64,000 bases of DNA from Streptomyces griseosporeus (GTDB lineage: Bacteria > Actinomycetota > Actinomycetes > Streptomycetales > Streptomycetaceae): assembly GCF_014656055.1 (NCBI RefSeq), contig NZ_BNBR01000001.1:1-64000 (forward strand), given 5' to 3'. Made by a program: the position numbers and the translations under genes. The notes below the pieces were generated by a model. The model was not told the origin of the DNA. It saw nothing but the letters and a program-made list of their open reading frames with translations, and did no database searches. Each line of letters opens with the position of its first letter. Position 1 is the stretch's first letter. Of the stretch, positions 33,476 through 44,279 are shown one piece after another.

Positions 33476-36400
33476 TTACTCAGAGTATGGTGCGAGTCGG
33501 GACACCCCGGCAACGACGAGGGCATCAACTACCCGTTGCCAATCGTCAGCCAGGCCCGCGTCGGCGACAACTCGGCGCAGTTCGATCAGCCATGGTGTCA
33601 GGAGATAGGTGCGGTTCGCGATATGGCTGGGATCGGCGAGGACAAGGCTCGCCACCCACGGAAGGCCGACGCGTGCCTGTTCCTCGGCCGGCAGGGGCTT
33701 GATGAAGGCGATGAGCTGATCCACGCATGCGACGTGGCCCTGAGCATGGGGCAGCCAGTGGGCGACTGTGTCCTGCCAGGCCAGCGGATCCCACCAGATG
33801 ATGGGCTTCCCCTGAACTTCCCGGTAGAGGTAGGCGGTTTCGGGGACAGGGTTGGGCAGGAGCGAAGCCAGAGCAGAGTGGTAGTCGCTCCGTCCGGCGA
33901 AGGGCGTGTGCCCGGAAGTCTGCAGGGCGATGACGTGGGCGACCACCGTCGGCCACATCCGCCGTGCCGTGGCTGCTCTGTCCGCTGACTCCTCGGCAGC
34001 CGAGGACAGCGCGCACAAGAAGCTTTCCAGGCGCGTCGCGTCGTCGGCGTAGGCGTCAAGGTGCTGGAAGACGGGCGCGTCGTCGCCCGTGCCTGCCACC
34101 ATAAGCAATGCCCGCGCCGCGATCAGGGCGTGGGTGCCGCGACTGTCCATGTCTTGTTCGGCAGCGAGCAGCGCGCGGCGGTGCGCGGCGAGGAGTACCG
34201 CGAGGAGTTCGCGGGCCGGGGTCGAGACGCAGATCGACGCCGTCGCTGCCGCGCCGAGGGCCCTGATCGCTGCGTCGAGGCGGTCTACGTAGATGGAGTC
34301 GTCGGTGGCTTCGTCGAGTGAGTGCGCGACGGGATCGTCGAGCGCGACGACCCTCCGCCGACTGGTCTGCGGATCCCAGTTACCGAGGATGCAGTCGCGC
34401 ATCGTCTCAACTGTCAGCTGGAAGGCCGTTTCGTGATGGCAGGCGATGTTTCCGGCTGGGCACGCCGCATGCCAGACAGGGTCGAGGCCGCGGGCCAAGT
34501 GCACACGATCCTCGTTGGGGAGGGAACGCGCCAGCTTGCCTGCCGCGGCAGCGGCCTGGCGGTACGTCGTGGAGCCGTCCGTGCCGTCGATCTGGGCGCG
34601 GAGCTTCGCGGCGGCGGGCAGAAGAAGGAGCGGCAGTGCCTCTGCGGCAATGCGGTCAGCCCCCTGTTCGAAGTAGGAGTCCTCGGCTTCGAATCGGCGT
34701 GGCGATGCCGCGCCCTCCCCGATGCGCAGGAGTGTGTCGACGGCGAAGCGCAATGCGTCGGCGGGCAGTTCAACGCCGTCCACGATCTCCGCGGTGAGTG
34801 CCGTCGCGGCCACGACGGCAGGTACGTCCCACTGGCTGGCGGGATCAGGGTCTGGCGGGTTCGCAAGGAGTTCTCGGGCCGAAGCCAGGTCGGAGACCAA
34901 GTCGTCCGCGCTGATGTGTTTGTCTGTGCCGTTTCGGGGATCGATGTAGTAGCGGACGCTCAGCCGGATGGCTTCCTGGGCGCGTGCCATTTCCACGTTC
35001 CTGACCTGCAACGCTTCGACGACGTCGCTGGGAGGCGAGCTCTTGATCTCCAGGCCGCCTTCCACTTGCTGTGCTTGGTAGGTGTTGCGGTCGAGGCTGC
35101 TAGCCCAGGCACGCACAGCCGCGAGTTGTTCTTGGACGGCCGGCTCATCGAGTTCGCCAGGTTCTTCCTCAGCCAGTCGCCTGGCCGTTGCGACAAGTTG
35201 TTGCCCGATCAGTCGCAACTCGTCACTGCGCTGGTCGTCAGCGCGTAGCACCATCATCATGGCTGCCTCCCGCAGCGACCAGCGTCGGCGCTCGGGAGCC
35301 GCCAGTCCGTCGGCGAATGCCCTCAAGCCGCTCGCTTCTTGGACGACACGCGCGAACTCCAGATGCCAGATCACCGGCTCGGCGAGATAGCGGTCCAGCA
35401 GGCGGTCGGCGTGCTCCAGATGGCGAACGAGCAGGCCGACGACCAGGCCGACCATCGCCAGGTTCTCGCAGTCCTCAAGCAAGGTGGCGACCAGTCTGTC
35501 CAACGGGACGCCTGCCTCGACCAGTTGGTCACACACCCGTTCCAGAGCTTGCAAGGCGCTCATACAAGGATATGGACCGACGCCGGTTCCGCGGTACCAG
35601 AGCCAGACGTGCTCGTCTCCGACGTAGGTCCGGCGAGCCCCTGCGACGTCAAGTTCTGTCCGGTAGGCGTCGAGGTCGTGGTCCTCGATCCGGACACCGT
35701 AGGGACGGTGATGGCCTGTGAGGGTGCGTGCGCGCGCCAGTGCGGCGTGGTTGAGCATACGGTTCAGCACCGAGACGCCGTTGCGGAAGTCCGATTGGAA
35801 CAGCGGCATGAACGGGCCGCGATACCAGGCCGCAAGGGGAGTCACGCCGAGCCCGCGAGCACCATGGCGCCGGATGCCCTCCTCGTGGAATCCTGACCCG
35901 TCTTCGTCCTCGTTGAGGTAGTAGGCCTCGGTCAGCTCGGCAAGGAAACCACGCCGATACATGGCCAGAGCCCGGCCGGTCAGCACTTCCTCGACGGCGG
36001 GACCAGCCCATGCTGGCGCGTCGCGCGCAACGCGGCGCAGAATAGCCTCGCCGTCCTCACCGAGATCCGGGCCGAGCAGTGCCAGCAGTTCGACCATGAG
36101 CTCATCGGTGATCTCACGGGGGAGCTCAAGACGCCTGCGACGGCGCTCGCGCCTACGGCTGTCTCCCATGAAGACCAGCCGCTGCCTCTCCAGGAACTGG
36201 CGCTCGGCTTCGGCTTCCTCAGCTGGCTGGGCTGCCTTGGCCGCAGCCGCGGCTGCCTGCTCGTCGTTGAACCGGCGCTCGGCAGCGGCGCAGGCGGCTA
36301 GCAGGCGGTCGTGCAGCCTGACCCGGAGCGGATACCCAGCGGGTGTTTCCGTGATGATGACGGCGTGGAGCCAGTCCCGCAGCATGTCCTGCACGTACTT

Positions 36401-38876
36401 GCCCTGTTGCCAGGGTTCGTCTTCATCGAGGAGCAGGGCGATGAGGGGCTCGGCTGCGGCGATCCGCACCAGGCCCGCTTCGTTGTGTAGCCGCTGGTGC
36501 ACGAGACGGATCAGTCGCCGCAGGTCGGTGCCAGGCTCAGCGCGCAGCATGGGCCAGGCCCCGCGCAGGACCGGGTCGGGCGCTCCGAGCGTCAGGAGCG
36601 CTTCGCCGGGCACGTCGGCCCAGCGGTCCCCGTGGCCTGCCGTGACCAGGTCGTCGAAGGCCTGCTGCAGGCGGGCGAACCTGCCGCGCAGAGGGGCTTT
36701 CGGGGTGTCGGGAGCGGCAAGCAGTGCCTGGCAGGCAAGACGTGCGGCACCGAGCGCCCAGCGCGGCACGCCGGCCTCGACCAATTTCGCCGTGAGGTGG
36801 CCGGCTGAGAGGAAGAGCCGGGCGATCGCATACCGGCGCACTTCGTCGTGGGCGAACTGCGGGCCGATGGCGAACGGGTCGTCCATGTCCGTGCGCAGCA
36901 CCCCGTCCTGGCGCAGTCCCGCAAGCGCCGTGGGATCGATCGCTCCGACGACCTCCATGGGGTCTCCTTGGCCGAGTTCCAGGGCGGCCAGGCGGAGAAG
37001 GGCAATGTTTCGGGCGTCCGGGGTCCCGCGTTCAGGACGCCGGCGAAGCACCAGTCCCGACCACACCTGCTGCATGGCATCGGCGTCGCTGAGAGGGGTG
37101 CTCTTCACGCCTCCTCGGACGAGCAGGTCCACCACCACAGGTCGGCGCAGCAGCTCACGTGAGCGCGGGTCTGCCGCGAGAGCCGACAACTCGTGAAAGA
37201 CTGCGACGATTTCGGCTACCTGGGCATCGGTCAACGGTGGTACCTCGAAGCTGGCGACCTCCCCGACGCAGCGATCGTTGATCGTGTCACGGACCACTTG
37301 CTGGGCGTCGTTCGCTGTGACGGCGACAACTTTGACGTCGACCTGGCCAGCCGCGTCCATCAGATAGAGGAAGGGGTCCAGCATGCCCTCGGCGAGCGCA
37401 TCCGCGCCGTCGATGACAAGGAGGCGCCGGGGGGCGCTCAGCTCGCCGAGTAGCGCGGTGAGCGAGGTGCCGAGTACGGACTCCAATTCTACTGTGGTCG
37501 GGGGAAGGTGCCGCAGGTTGATGCAGGCCACCTGCGTGGAATCGGGGTCCTGTGCGGCTTCGGTGAGCGTGCGGACGACGAGGGCGCTCTTGCCCACGCC
37601 GGAGTCACCGTGCGCGACGACCGCCGCCGCTGGGGACTCCACGAGCTGGAGCAGCTGACTGGCCGTATCGCTCCGGTCAAGATGCACCGTGCGACTGTCC
37701 TCGGTGGCGATCTCGTTGCGCACCGAGGCAAGCGCCCGTTCGTGAAGGTGGCTGAGGGCCTTCCATCCCTGCCGGTGGCGGCGTGTGGTCGAGTCGAGGA
37801 CCTGGTGCGCGTCGCGCCGCAGAAGACTCAGGTCGACGGTGGCTGCCTTCGGCGGGTACTCGTCAGCCAGGGCAACGAGCCGTTCCAGCAACCGTGTTGC
37901 CCCGTAGAGGTCAGTGCCGCGGGCCACAGGGATCAAGGAGTTCGTTACTCGGGCCCAGTCCGATTCGTCCGGTGTCTCGAGTCGAGGCATGAGTACGGTC
38001 AGCCGTGACAGCAGTTCCCAGGTGCGCTGTTCGACGAGCTGCGGGCTGGGATCGGCGGTCCCGAGCGTGGCCAGGGCGAGTTTGACGAGTTCTTCGATGT
38101 GCGTGAGCCGTGTTCGAACGCCGGCCAGGAACTTTTGGTGCGTCCGAATGAGGCCGAAGAAGCTGGGCGCATCCTTTTGCGCGACGGCCTCGGCGGCGAG
38201 TGCTGCCAGCTGCTCCGCGTGCTCTTGCGGACCGGCGACAACCAGAGCGGCTCGGTATTCAGGCCCCTCGGCGGGTGCGTTGACGACCTCCTGCACTAAC
38301 GTGCAGATGAGCTTGGCGCTCGACTCGTTGCTCTTGACGAGATTGGGTGCGCGGCGCATGGCGGGCGAGCACCAGGGACGGCTCCGGCTCGTCGGCACGG
38401 GCCGCGCGGATGACGAGGTCGTCAACCGAGTGTTCCGGTGCTTGCTGAAAAGCCACGCTGACGACCGACCGACTGTCGCCCAGCTCGGCCGCACCCTCTC
38501 CGAGGAGCAGATGGGCAAGGTATTGGACGGCGACTTTGCGCTCGAAGGTGACGCCGCCGCCACCGGTCGCGTACGGGCTCATCCCGGTGGGAGCCGGAGC
38601 GTCCGCGGCGCTCACCCGGGTCTCCTCCAGCCACGTGCGCAGCACGTCCTTGTCGGTGTTGAGGCGCCACTGCTTGGCACGCCCGACCTGGCTTGAGGTG
38701 GCGAACCCGGCCTCTCTGAGCTTGCCCAGCGCCGCTGTCGCCGTGGTCGGAGACACGTCCAGAGCCCTCGCGACCATCCGGCCGGACATGGGCGTGGCCG
38801 TGCTGGCCAATGCCTCCAAGGCCCTGTACGCGCTCTCGCCCAGCATGCCGCGGAGCAGGTCGGCGGTTGAAGTCAC
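33476..38876 (-). CDS. Winged-HTH / STAND-like NTPase, about 1800 residues, with one frameshift
   Basis: Two overlapping frames form one gene. The first (38876 to ~38360) has an N-terminal winged HTH (ARALDVSPTTATAALGKLREAGF) and a domain ending EPEPSLVLA. The reading then shifts near 38357-38365 to RRAPNLVKSNESSAKL and runs open to 33476. A P-loop GDSGVGKSALVV lies near residue 420, the Walker B-like LLVIDGADAL ~60 residues later, and then ~1200 residues of helical repeats that probably form a sensor. STAND NTPases with large repeat domains often act as intracellular immune receptors; fusing one to a DNA-binding head is unusual. A perfect inverted repeat sits just upstream. One base deleted relative to the ancestral frame explains the shift; it may be mutation or assembly error. 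Confidence 0.65.
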
Positions 38877-38891
38877 ACCACCACCATAAGC

Positions 38892-38920
38892 CTTGATGTC
38901 CAGAGCAGTTGGACATCAAG
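38892..38920. promoter_or_regulatory. Perfect 11-bp inverted repeat, likely operator
   Basis: CTTGATGTCCA - 7 bases - TGGACATCAAG, starting 16 bases upstream of the winged-HTH/STAND gene. The length and symmetry suit a dimeric winged-HTH protein, so autoregulation by the gene's own N-terminal domain is the simplest reading. Confidence 0.65.
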
Positions 38921-39444
38921 AGGGTTTGCGCGGTTGTGAAATCCGGCGAGCGGGCGAGACCCCGCATGATCTCAGCCCTGGCCGCAAGCCGTGAAGATCT
39001 CAGCGGCCAGGCGCACGACCGCCAGTTCCCGCTTGACGCCAAGTCGTATGCCGGTGCCCTGTTCGCCGGTTCGATGCGACACCGCTGCGCGGGACAGCAG
39101 ACCGCCGGATACCTGCCGCTCGACTGCAGCGACACCTGCGGCATCAACCACACTGGCCTCTACCTCTCCCGACCCGGCATCCCGATCGCGTGGCCCGTCC
39201 TGAGTTTCTCAACGCCCTCGGCGCTGACACACCGCTCCCCTAACGATGCACCATCGCCGTCGGGCGAAGCACTCGCCGCAGTCGCCGACGGTGTGGGGGA
39301 CGCTGAGAGCCAGGGATCCAGGAAGGCGGCATCACGAGGGCCAGGGCGGATGGGACAGCCATCACGGCAAGGTGCAGCTCGCGCGGTTGGAGCGGCGCCC
39401 ATCGCCCACCAGTTGTGCTCAAGCCACGTACCGAACAGGCAGCC
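38921..39444. other. Non-coding gap between STAND and nuclease-like genes
   Basis: About 520 bases. A plus-strand open frame crosses it but runs on into the antisense of the nuclease-like gene and has no recognisable content. The promoter of the STAND gene should lie at the left end. Nothing else seen. Confidence 0.35.
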
Positions 39445-41790
39445 TCACGGGCTGGTCAGAGGAGAGAGCTTCGGTGACGCTCCAAGACCCGTCAGCAGAC
39501 TGATCCTGGGCACGGCCTTTCCGGCGCGCAGACGTCCCCGGCGTTCTTCGGTGAGCGCTTCAATGGTCGTGTCTGCCCACTGCGTTTTGGCGGTGGCCAT
39601 GATGAGACCGGACGCGCCGACAGCTGCGCACCCCTCCATGAGCTTGCTGGCCTCGTTTCGCCGCTGGCCAGGGCTCCTGCCGAGAGAGTCGTTGCTCTTG
39701 GCCTCCCCCAGCCACAGTTCCTCCGTGGTGGCAAGAGCGAAGTCCATCTCGACGAATCGCTTGTCGTCCTTGAGGAGTTCGAACTCCTCACATACCAAAC
39801 CTCCTCGCGCCCAGTACTGGTTACGCAGATACTGCGTGGCCAGCAGTGGCACGTCTCCATCGTTCGTGACGAGCTCCAGCACGGCCGGGTGCAGGTCGTA
39901 GAACCAGCGGGGCTCGTCTGCGGCTGGCTTCCAACGGTTCTTGGCGAGCTGGTTGTCCCCTCCGCAGCGCCTGCAGCGGTAGCTCTGACTGATCTCGGCG
40001 AGGGGATAGAACTCCAGAATGGGGCAGTGATCGCAGCCAAGGATCAGCCCGCGCCGCAGCACACCTTGTGACGTCCACTGGTCGATCTGCTCTCTGCGAG
40101 CGGCCAGTTCCCAGCTGCTGTCGTCATGCGCTTCGATGGCCTCCCAGGACAGCACGACCGCAGACTTCAGCTTCCACCAACTGCCTTCCGGGCAGCCGGT
40201 GTTCGGGGCGTCGGAGGTGAAGCGGTGCAGGAGCGGCCAACCGGGGCTGGCGGCCAGTGCCTCCAAAGCGGCACGGGACCCAAGGAGCCGCTCGGTGATG
40301 GCAGCACGTCTGCCGGCAGGGCTGGGCAGAATGGTGATGTCGTTCGCTGCGGCGGCGACCTGCAGGATGCGTTTGATGCCGGGCCAGGCCAGTTTGGGAG
40401 ACGCCAGCGAGCCAGCCAGCGAAGCCCCGCTCGGTACGAAGTCGTAGCGGTGCGACCAGTAGGTGATGCCTCCGTCGGCTGCGCGGACGAAAGTCTCCCA
40501 TGGGCTTTGGCCTGTTGCCGTGACGGTGGACGAGTCCAAAACGACGAGAGGCGGGACCGGGTGGTTGGCGGCGGTGAGAGTGACCTGCCAGCGGTGCTCA
40601 TTCGGGTTGAGGCCGCGTGGGACCTCCGCAGCGAGAGACAGCGATGTCTGGAGTGAGCCGTCCGATTCCACGGTCGCGGGAAGAGAACGCGGTTGGTCCC
40701 AGGCGTTCTTCAAGACCACCATGAACGGATGGGCCAGGTCGATGTTGCCGGGCTCAACCACGTCGAATGAGCGCTTCTCCTCGTCAGGATCAACGGACCT
40801 GACAGGCCGCCTGTCCCACCGCGTGTTGATGCGTTGCTGCGTCTCCTCCAAGCTCAACGACGCGCTCGTCACCAGCAGCCGCTCCGATGCGCTGCCGGGA
40901 AACAACCACATGTCGCTGAGGCCTGCTTCTGTCCAGGGGATCCAGGTCACCGCGCCTCGGATCTGCCGGAGGGTCTCGGCCAGTGCGAAGTCTTCGGGCC
41001 GGTTTCCCAGGACGGCAATGCGCTCCCGGTGCTGGAAGGCTCTCGTGATCGGGACGCACAGCGCTGCCTCGTGTGACCGGGCCGCGTGGGCTCCATCGGC
41101 TTCATCTGGGTGCAGTTGCGACAACAGTGCCGACTCGGCGCCGCGGAGAGCTGCCTCCCGCCACTGCTCAGCTGGAATATCTCCGCTGGCGTCGGATGCC
41201 TCGATGCCGACATGCATGGCGTAGGCCAGAGCCTCCGGGGTGGTCACGAGAGTCGCCGGAACACCCATGACAGGGGTCGTGGCCACCGCAGCCAGCGGCG
41301 TCAGTTCACGTGCGTTGTCGTAGTCAAACAGATGGCTGCACTGGACGTGGTCATCCCGTCGGTTCGCGCCCAGGCGTGAACGAAGGCTGTCGGCAGCCGC
41401 CTCAGCCTCGTGCACGACTGTTCCGTTCCACGGTTCCTTGCGCAGCATCTCCTTGAACTGTGCTGCGATGGAATTGTCAGAGATGTTCTTCTCGGCCAGC
41501 AGCCGGTCGATAGTGCCGGGGTACAGGGCGTCGAACGTGGTCCACGACGGACCGTAGGCAACCACGTGATCGGGGTGCAGGCGTGCCAAGCACCGGTCTA
41601 CTGCGGGATGTCCGACCGCGCTGGACGGCACCACCACACTTCCACTGCAGCCCCACACCCTCGACAGCCGGGCAAGGCCCGCCGCCGTCCACCGAACCCA
41701 GCGCTCATCGTCGTGTGGCACCACCACAACGATCCGAGGCGGCCTGGCCGCATAGGACAGCGGAAGGAAGACGAAGGGCTGTTCAGGCAC
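39445..41790 (-). CDS. Large protein with zinc finger and PD-(D/E)xK-like C-terminus, probable defence factor
   Basis: 781 residues from GTG 41790 (GTGCCTGAACAG; GGGCGG just upstream); an ATG further out gives 803. The N-terminus (PRIVVVVPHDDERWVRW) looks like a Rossmann-type strand-helix start. Near the C-terminus a zinc finger CDHC...CRRC is followed by RFVEMDFALATTEELWLGEAKSN, which fits a restriction-nuclease core (Asp of EMD, Glu-x-Lys of GEAK). The middle ~500 residues are not recognised. It is transcribed toward the winged-HTH/STAND gene 570 bases away, and together they resemble a sensor-effector pair. That pairing is inference. Confidence 0.6.
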   Translation of the reverse strand: MPEQPFVFLPLSYAARPPRIVVVVPHDDERWVRWTAAGLARLSRVWGCSGSVVVPSSAVGHPAVDRCLARLHPDHVVAYGPSWTTFDALYPGTIDRLLAEKNISDNSIAAQFKEMLRKEPWNGTVVHEAEAAADSLRSRLGANRRDDHVQCSHLFDYDNARELTPLAAVATTPVMGVPATLVTTPEALAYAMHVGIEASDASGDIPAEQWREAALRGAESALLSQLHPDEADGAHAARSHEAALCVPITRAFQHRERIAVLGNRPEDFALAETLRQIRGAVTWIPWTEAGLSDMWLFPGSASERLLVTSASLSLEETQQRINTRWDRRPVRSVDPDEEKRSFDVVEPGNIDLAHPFMVVLKNAWDQPRSLPATVESDGSLQTSLSLAAEVPRGLNPNEHRWQVTLTAANHPVPPLVVLDSSTVTATGQSPWETFVRAADGGITYWSHRYDFVPSGASLAGSLASPKLAWPGIKRILQVAAAANDITILPSPAGRRAAITERLLGSRAALEALAASPGWPLLHRFTSDAPNTGCPEGSWWKLKSAVVLSWEAIEAHDDSSWELAARREQIDQWTSQGVLRRGLILGCDHCPILEFYPLAEISQSYRCRRCGGDNQLAKNRWKPAADEPRWFYDLHPAVLELVTNDGDVPLLATQYLRNQYWARGGLVCEEFELLKDDKRFVEMDFALATTEELWLGEAKSNDSLGRSPGQRRNEASKLMEGCAAVGASGLIMATAKTQWADTTIEALTEERRGRLRAGKAVPRISLLTGLGASPKLSPLTSP

Positions 41791-42415
41791 CCGCCCAGTT
41801 TGACATCTCGCAGGCATGGGCTGACATCCGACGGGCCTGATCAAAGCTGTACGCATGGCCGGAGGGCGTCATCAGCGGGCGCAGATAGCGGCACATTCGT
41901 GGGGCACGGATGACGGCCGTCGCGGCGTACGCACGGTAAGCGATCTTGGGATGGATCACCCGTACACGCTCACCGACCGGACCCGTCAAGTGCCGGTAGC
42001 CGCCCCGCATATGGGTCCGGCCCCACCCCCGGACCCTCCCCCACCACCGCCCTCTCATAGAGGTTCTCAGTCTAGATGCAGCAGTCTTATCCGACCTGCA
42101 AGACCGCAGGTCAAACAGCCCGTCGTGTCTCTAGAACCCGTCGCGATGTATGTGCGGTACCACAGGTCAACGACAGACGGTCACAGCAACATCAATGAGA
42201 CCTCACACCGGCAGTCGGCGGCCGGGACCAGGACGTCACATTGCCGTGCTGCCCGGGCTCCAGCTCGTGAACGTCTCGGGCGTGGGCTGCGGTCCGGCGC
42301 GTGCCGGTGGAGTTCCTCGACCACCGAGACACGGACTGGGCAAGTCTCGGGCTCGGCTACGAAGCCGACCCCGCACCCGCCCCCGCCGGCGGTCGGCCTG
42401 ACTGCCGCCAGCGAG
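41791..42415. other. Non-coding region upstream of the nuclease-like gene
   Basis: About 625 bases. A short plus-strand frame from GTG 42301 begins PVEFLDHRDTDWASLGLG, which looks protein-like but is cut short and matches no family I know; it may be a gene fragment. A small AT-richer patch lies near 42060-42100. No clear promoter or repeat. Confidence 0.35.
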
Positions 42416-43000
42416 TCACCACGGCAGCCTGTCTAGCCCCTCTGCCACGCAGCGGTTGTAGTTTTTCGTGCATTCGAAACCGCAAGCCGGGTCTTCCACT
42501 CCCGAGCAGCCCGCGACGCACTCGTCGTAGTAGTCGCTGCACCGGACATACCAGTCGTCGAACTCATACATGATGGGCATCGGTAGGGCAGAGGCTCGCG
42601 GAAAGGCTCTGGAAGGGAGTCCGGGCCGACGGCCGACGACCGGAGGGTCGACCACCGCATAGCGGGCCGGGCGGACGGCCGTCGCTCGAGCGGTCGGGGA
42701 ACGTGTTTTCGATGTCCATGCGTTGAGCTGCTGAAACACAGACGCGAGGGTATCGCTGGCGAACAGCGCCTCCGCGACTTGGAGCCGCTTTCCACAGCAG
42801 TTCCGCACCTCCCCCGTGCTGAACACCCCCTCGATCTCCCTCTTCGGGATGACGAGGCTCCGATCGCAGGCGCACCCGCCTTCCCGCGGCAGAGGCGTTA
42901 CCCGGATCTCTTCGTCGGATCCGGGAACGGGCTCGACGGTGACACGTACGCGGCTCTGCTGTTCGAGCAGAGTGTCAACACTGATGGGTTCCTCCGGCAT
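42416..43000 (-). CDS. Hypothetical Cys-rich protein
   Basis: 194 residues from ATG 43000 (MPEEPISVDTLL). It has a central CACDRSL...NCCGKRL region and a Cys-rich C-terminus (YVRCSDYYDECVAGC, PACGFECTKNYNRC) with regular Cys spacing, as in small disulfide or zinc modules. There is no signal peptide. The open frame extends upstream to 43207, but that part reads like non-coding sequence. Family and function not recognised. Confidence 0.5.
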   Translation of the reverse strand: MPEEPISVDTLLEQQSRVRVTVEPVPGSDEEIRVTPLPREGGCACDRSLVIPKREIEGVFSTGEVRNCCGKRLQVAEALFASDTLASVFQQLNAWTSKTRSPTARATAVRPARYAVVDPPVVGRRPGLPSRAFPRASALPMPIMYEFDDWYVRCSDYYDECVAGCSGVEDPACGFECTKNYNRCVAEGLDRLPW

Positions 43001-43287
43001 CGGCGTCCTCCGTGATCCTGTCGACGCAGCGGATTGCCGTACAAGTCTCTCCGCCACCCGCCGAAGGGCTGCGTGACACGCAGCATCCACGACCAACAAC
43101 TGCCCGCTCAGCGGGCGGCGGGAGGACAAGGCGGTCTCATACCGGTCCGCGACAACCCGCAGACATTGGGGCGTATCCGAACGATACTTCGCGATGCGGT
43201 GGAGCATGGCCGAGGAGGCGTCGGCCTACGCGGTGGCCGTCGCGGAGTCCATGGGGCTGGTCTGCTTCGACGTGCAGCAGGACCGGC

Positions 43288-44015
43288 TCAGGCCGTGAGG
43301 AGAGCCTCCAGTCGGCGGTAGCCGATCAGGGCCGCGGCGATGCCGACGAAGGCGATGAAGTGGTCGGCGTTGCGTTCGTAGCGCCGGTGGAGCCGTCGGC
43401 AGCCGGCCAGCCAGGACACGGTTCGCTCGACCACCCACCGGTGCCGGCCCAACCGCTGCGAGGACTCAATGCCCTTGCGGGCGATGCGAGGGCAGATCCC
43501 GCGCTCGCGGAGCCATCGGCGCAGGCGGTCGTAGTCGTAGCCGTTGTCGGCGTGCAACTTGGCCGGCTTCCGGCGCCGGGGCCCGCGGCGGGAGCGGATG
43601 GGCGGGATGCCCCGGACGAGCGGTTCCAGGGCCTGGGTGTCGTGCATGTTCGCACCGGAGATGCCCAGGGACAGGGGCAGCCCGTTCCGGTCGCAGATCA
43701 GGTGGATCTTCGATCCCAGTTTGCCGCGGTCGGTCGGATTCGGTCCCGTCAACGGCCCCCTTTTGCCGCCCGCAGACTGACCGAGTCGATTACGCACCGG
43801 GACCAGTCCAACCACCCCGGGCCCCCAGTTCGTTGAGGATCACGCGGTGGAGCCGGGCCCAGACCCGGTCCCGGCTCCACTGGGCGAATCGGCGGTAGAC
43901 CGTGGGCCAGGCCGACCCGAACACCGGCGGGAGCTAGCGCCAGGTGCAGCCCGAGGTCGCCACGAAGATGATTGCGGCCAGGGCCTCGCGGTCACCTGCC
44001 TGGCGCCGCCCGCCG
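43288..44015 (-). pseudogene. IS5-type transposase relic
   Basis: The C-terminal two thirds (43288-43815) is one clear frame: GPNPTDRGKLGSKIHL...LHADNGYDYD...RHRWVVERTVSWLAGCRRLHRRYER. These give the DDE signature of IS5-group transposases. The N-terminal part is broken: LAAIIFVATSGCTWR ends in a TAG, then LPPVFGSAWPTVYRRFAQWSRDRVW and DWSRCVIDSVSLRAAKGG occupy different frames. At least two frameshifts and one stop are needed to connect them, so it is inactive. No flanking inverted repeats were identified by eye. Confidence 0.75.
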
Positions 44016-44279
44016 TCCTCGCAGGTGCTGGACCTCATGGCCGCGCTGAACGCCTCCGTGGAGAAGGAAAAGACCGTCCGCGGCGAACCGGCCGACGTGC
44101 ACGAGCTGCCGAAGAAGACAGCGAAGAAGACGGCGGCGAAGAAGACCGCGGGCCGACGGCCTCGGAGCGCATGAAGGGATTCGGCGCGCAGGGTCAGGCG
44201 CCCAGAGCCCACGGCGGGAGCCCTGCGACCGTGGCAGTGTCGCTGCCGGCGGACTACGCGTCTGCTCCCGCCGAGCCGG

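Noticed and set aside
38909..39901. A 330-codon plus-strand frame beside the STAND gene
   Set aside because: No family resemblance or ribosome-binding site, and half of it is antisense to the nuclease-like gene.
43012..43836. A plus-strand frame over the IS5-type relic
   Set aside because: It runs antisense to clear transposase motifs and has no content of its own.
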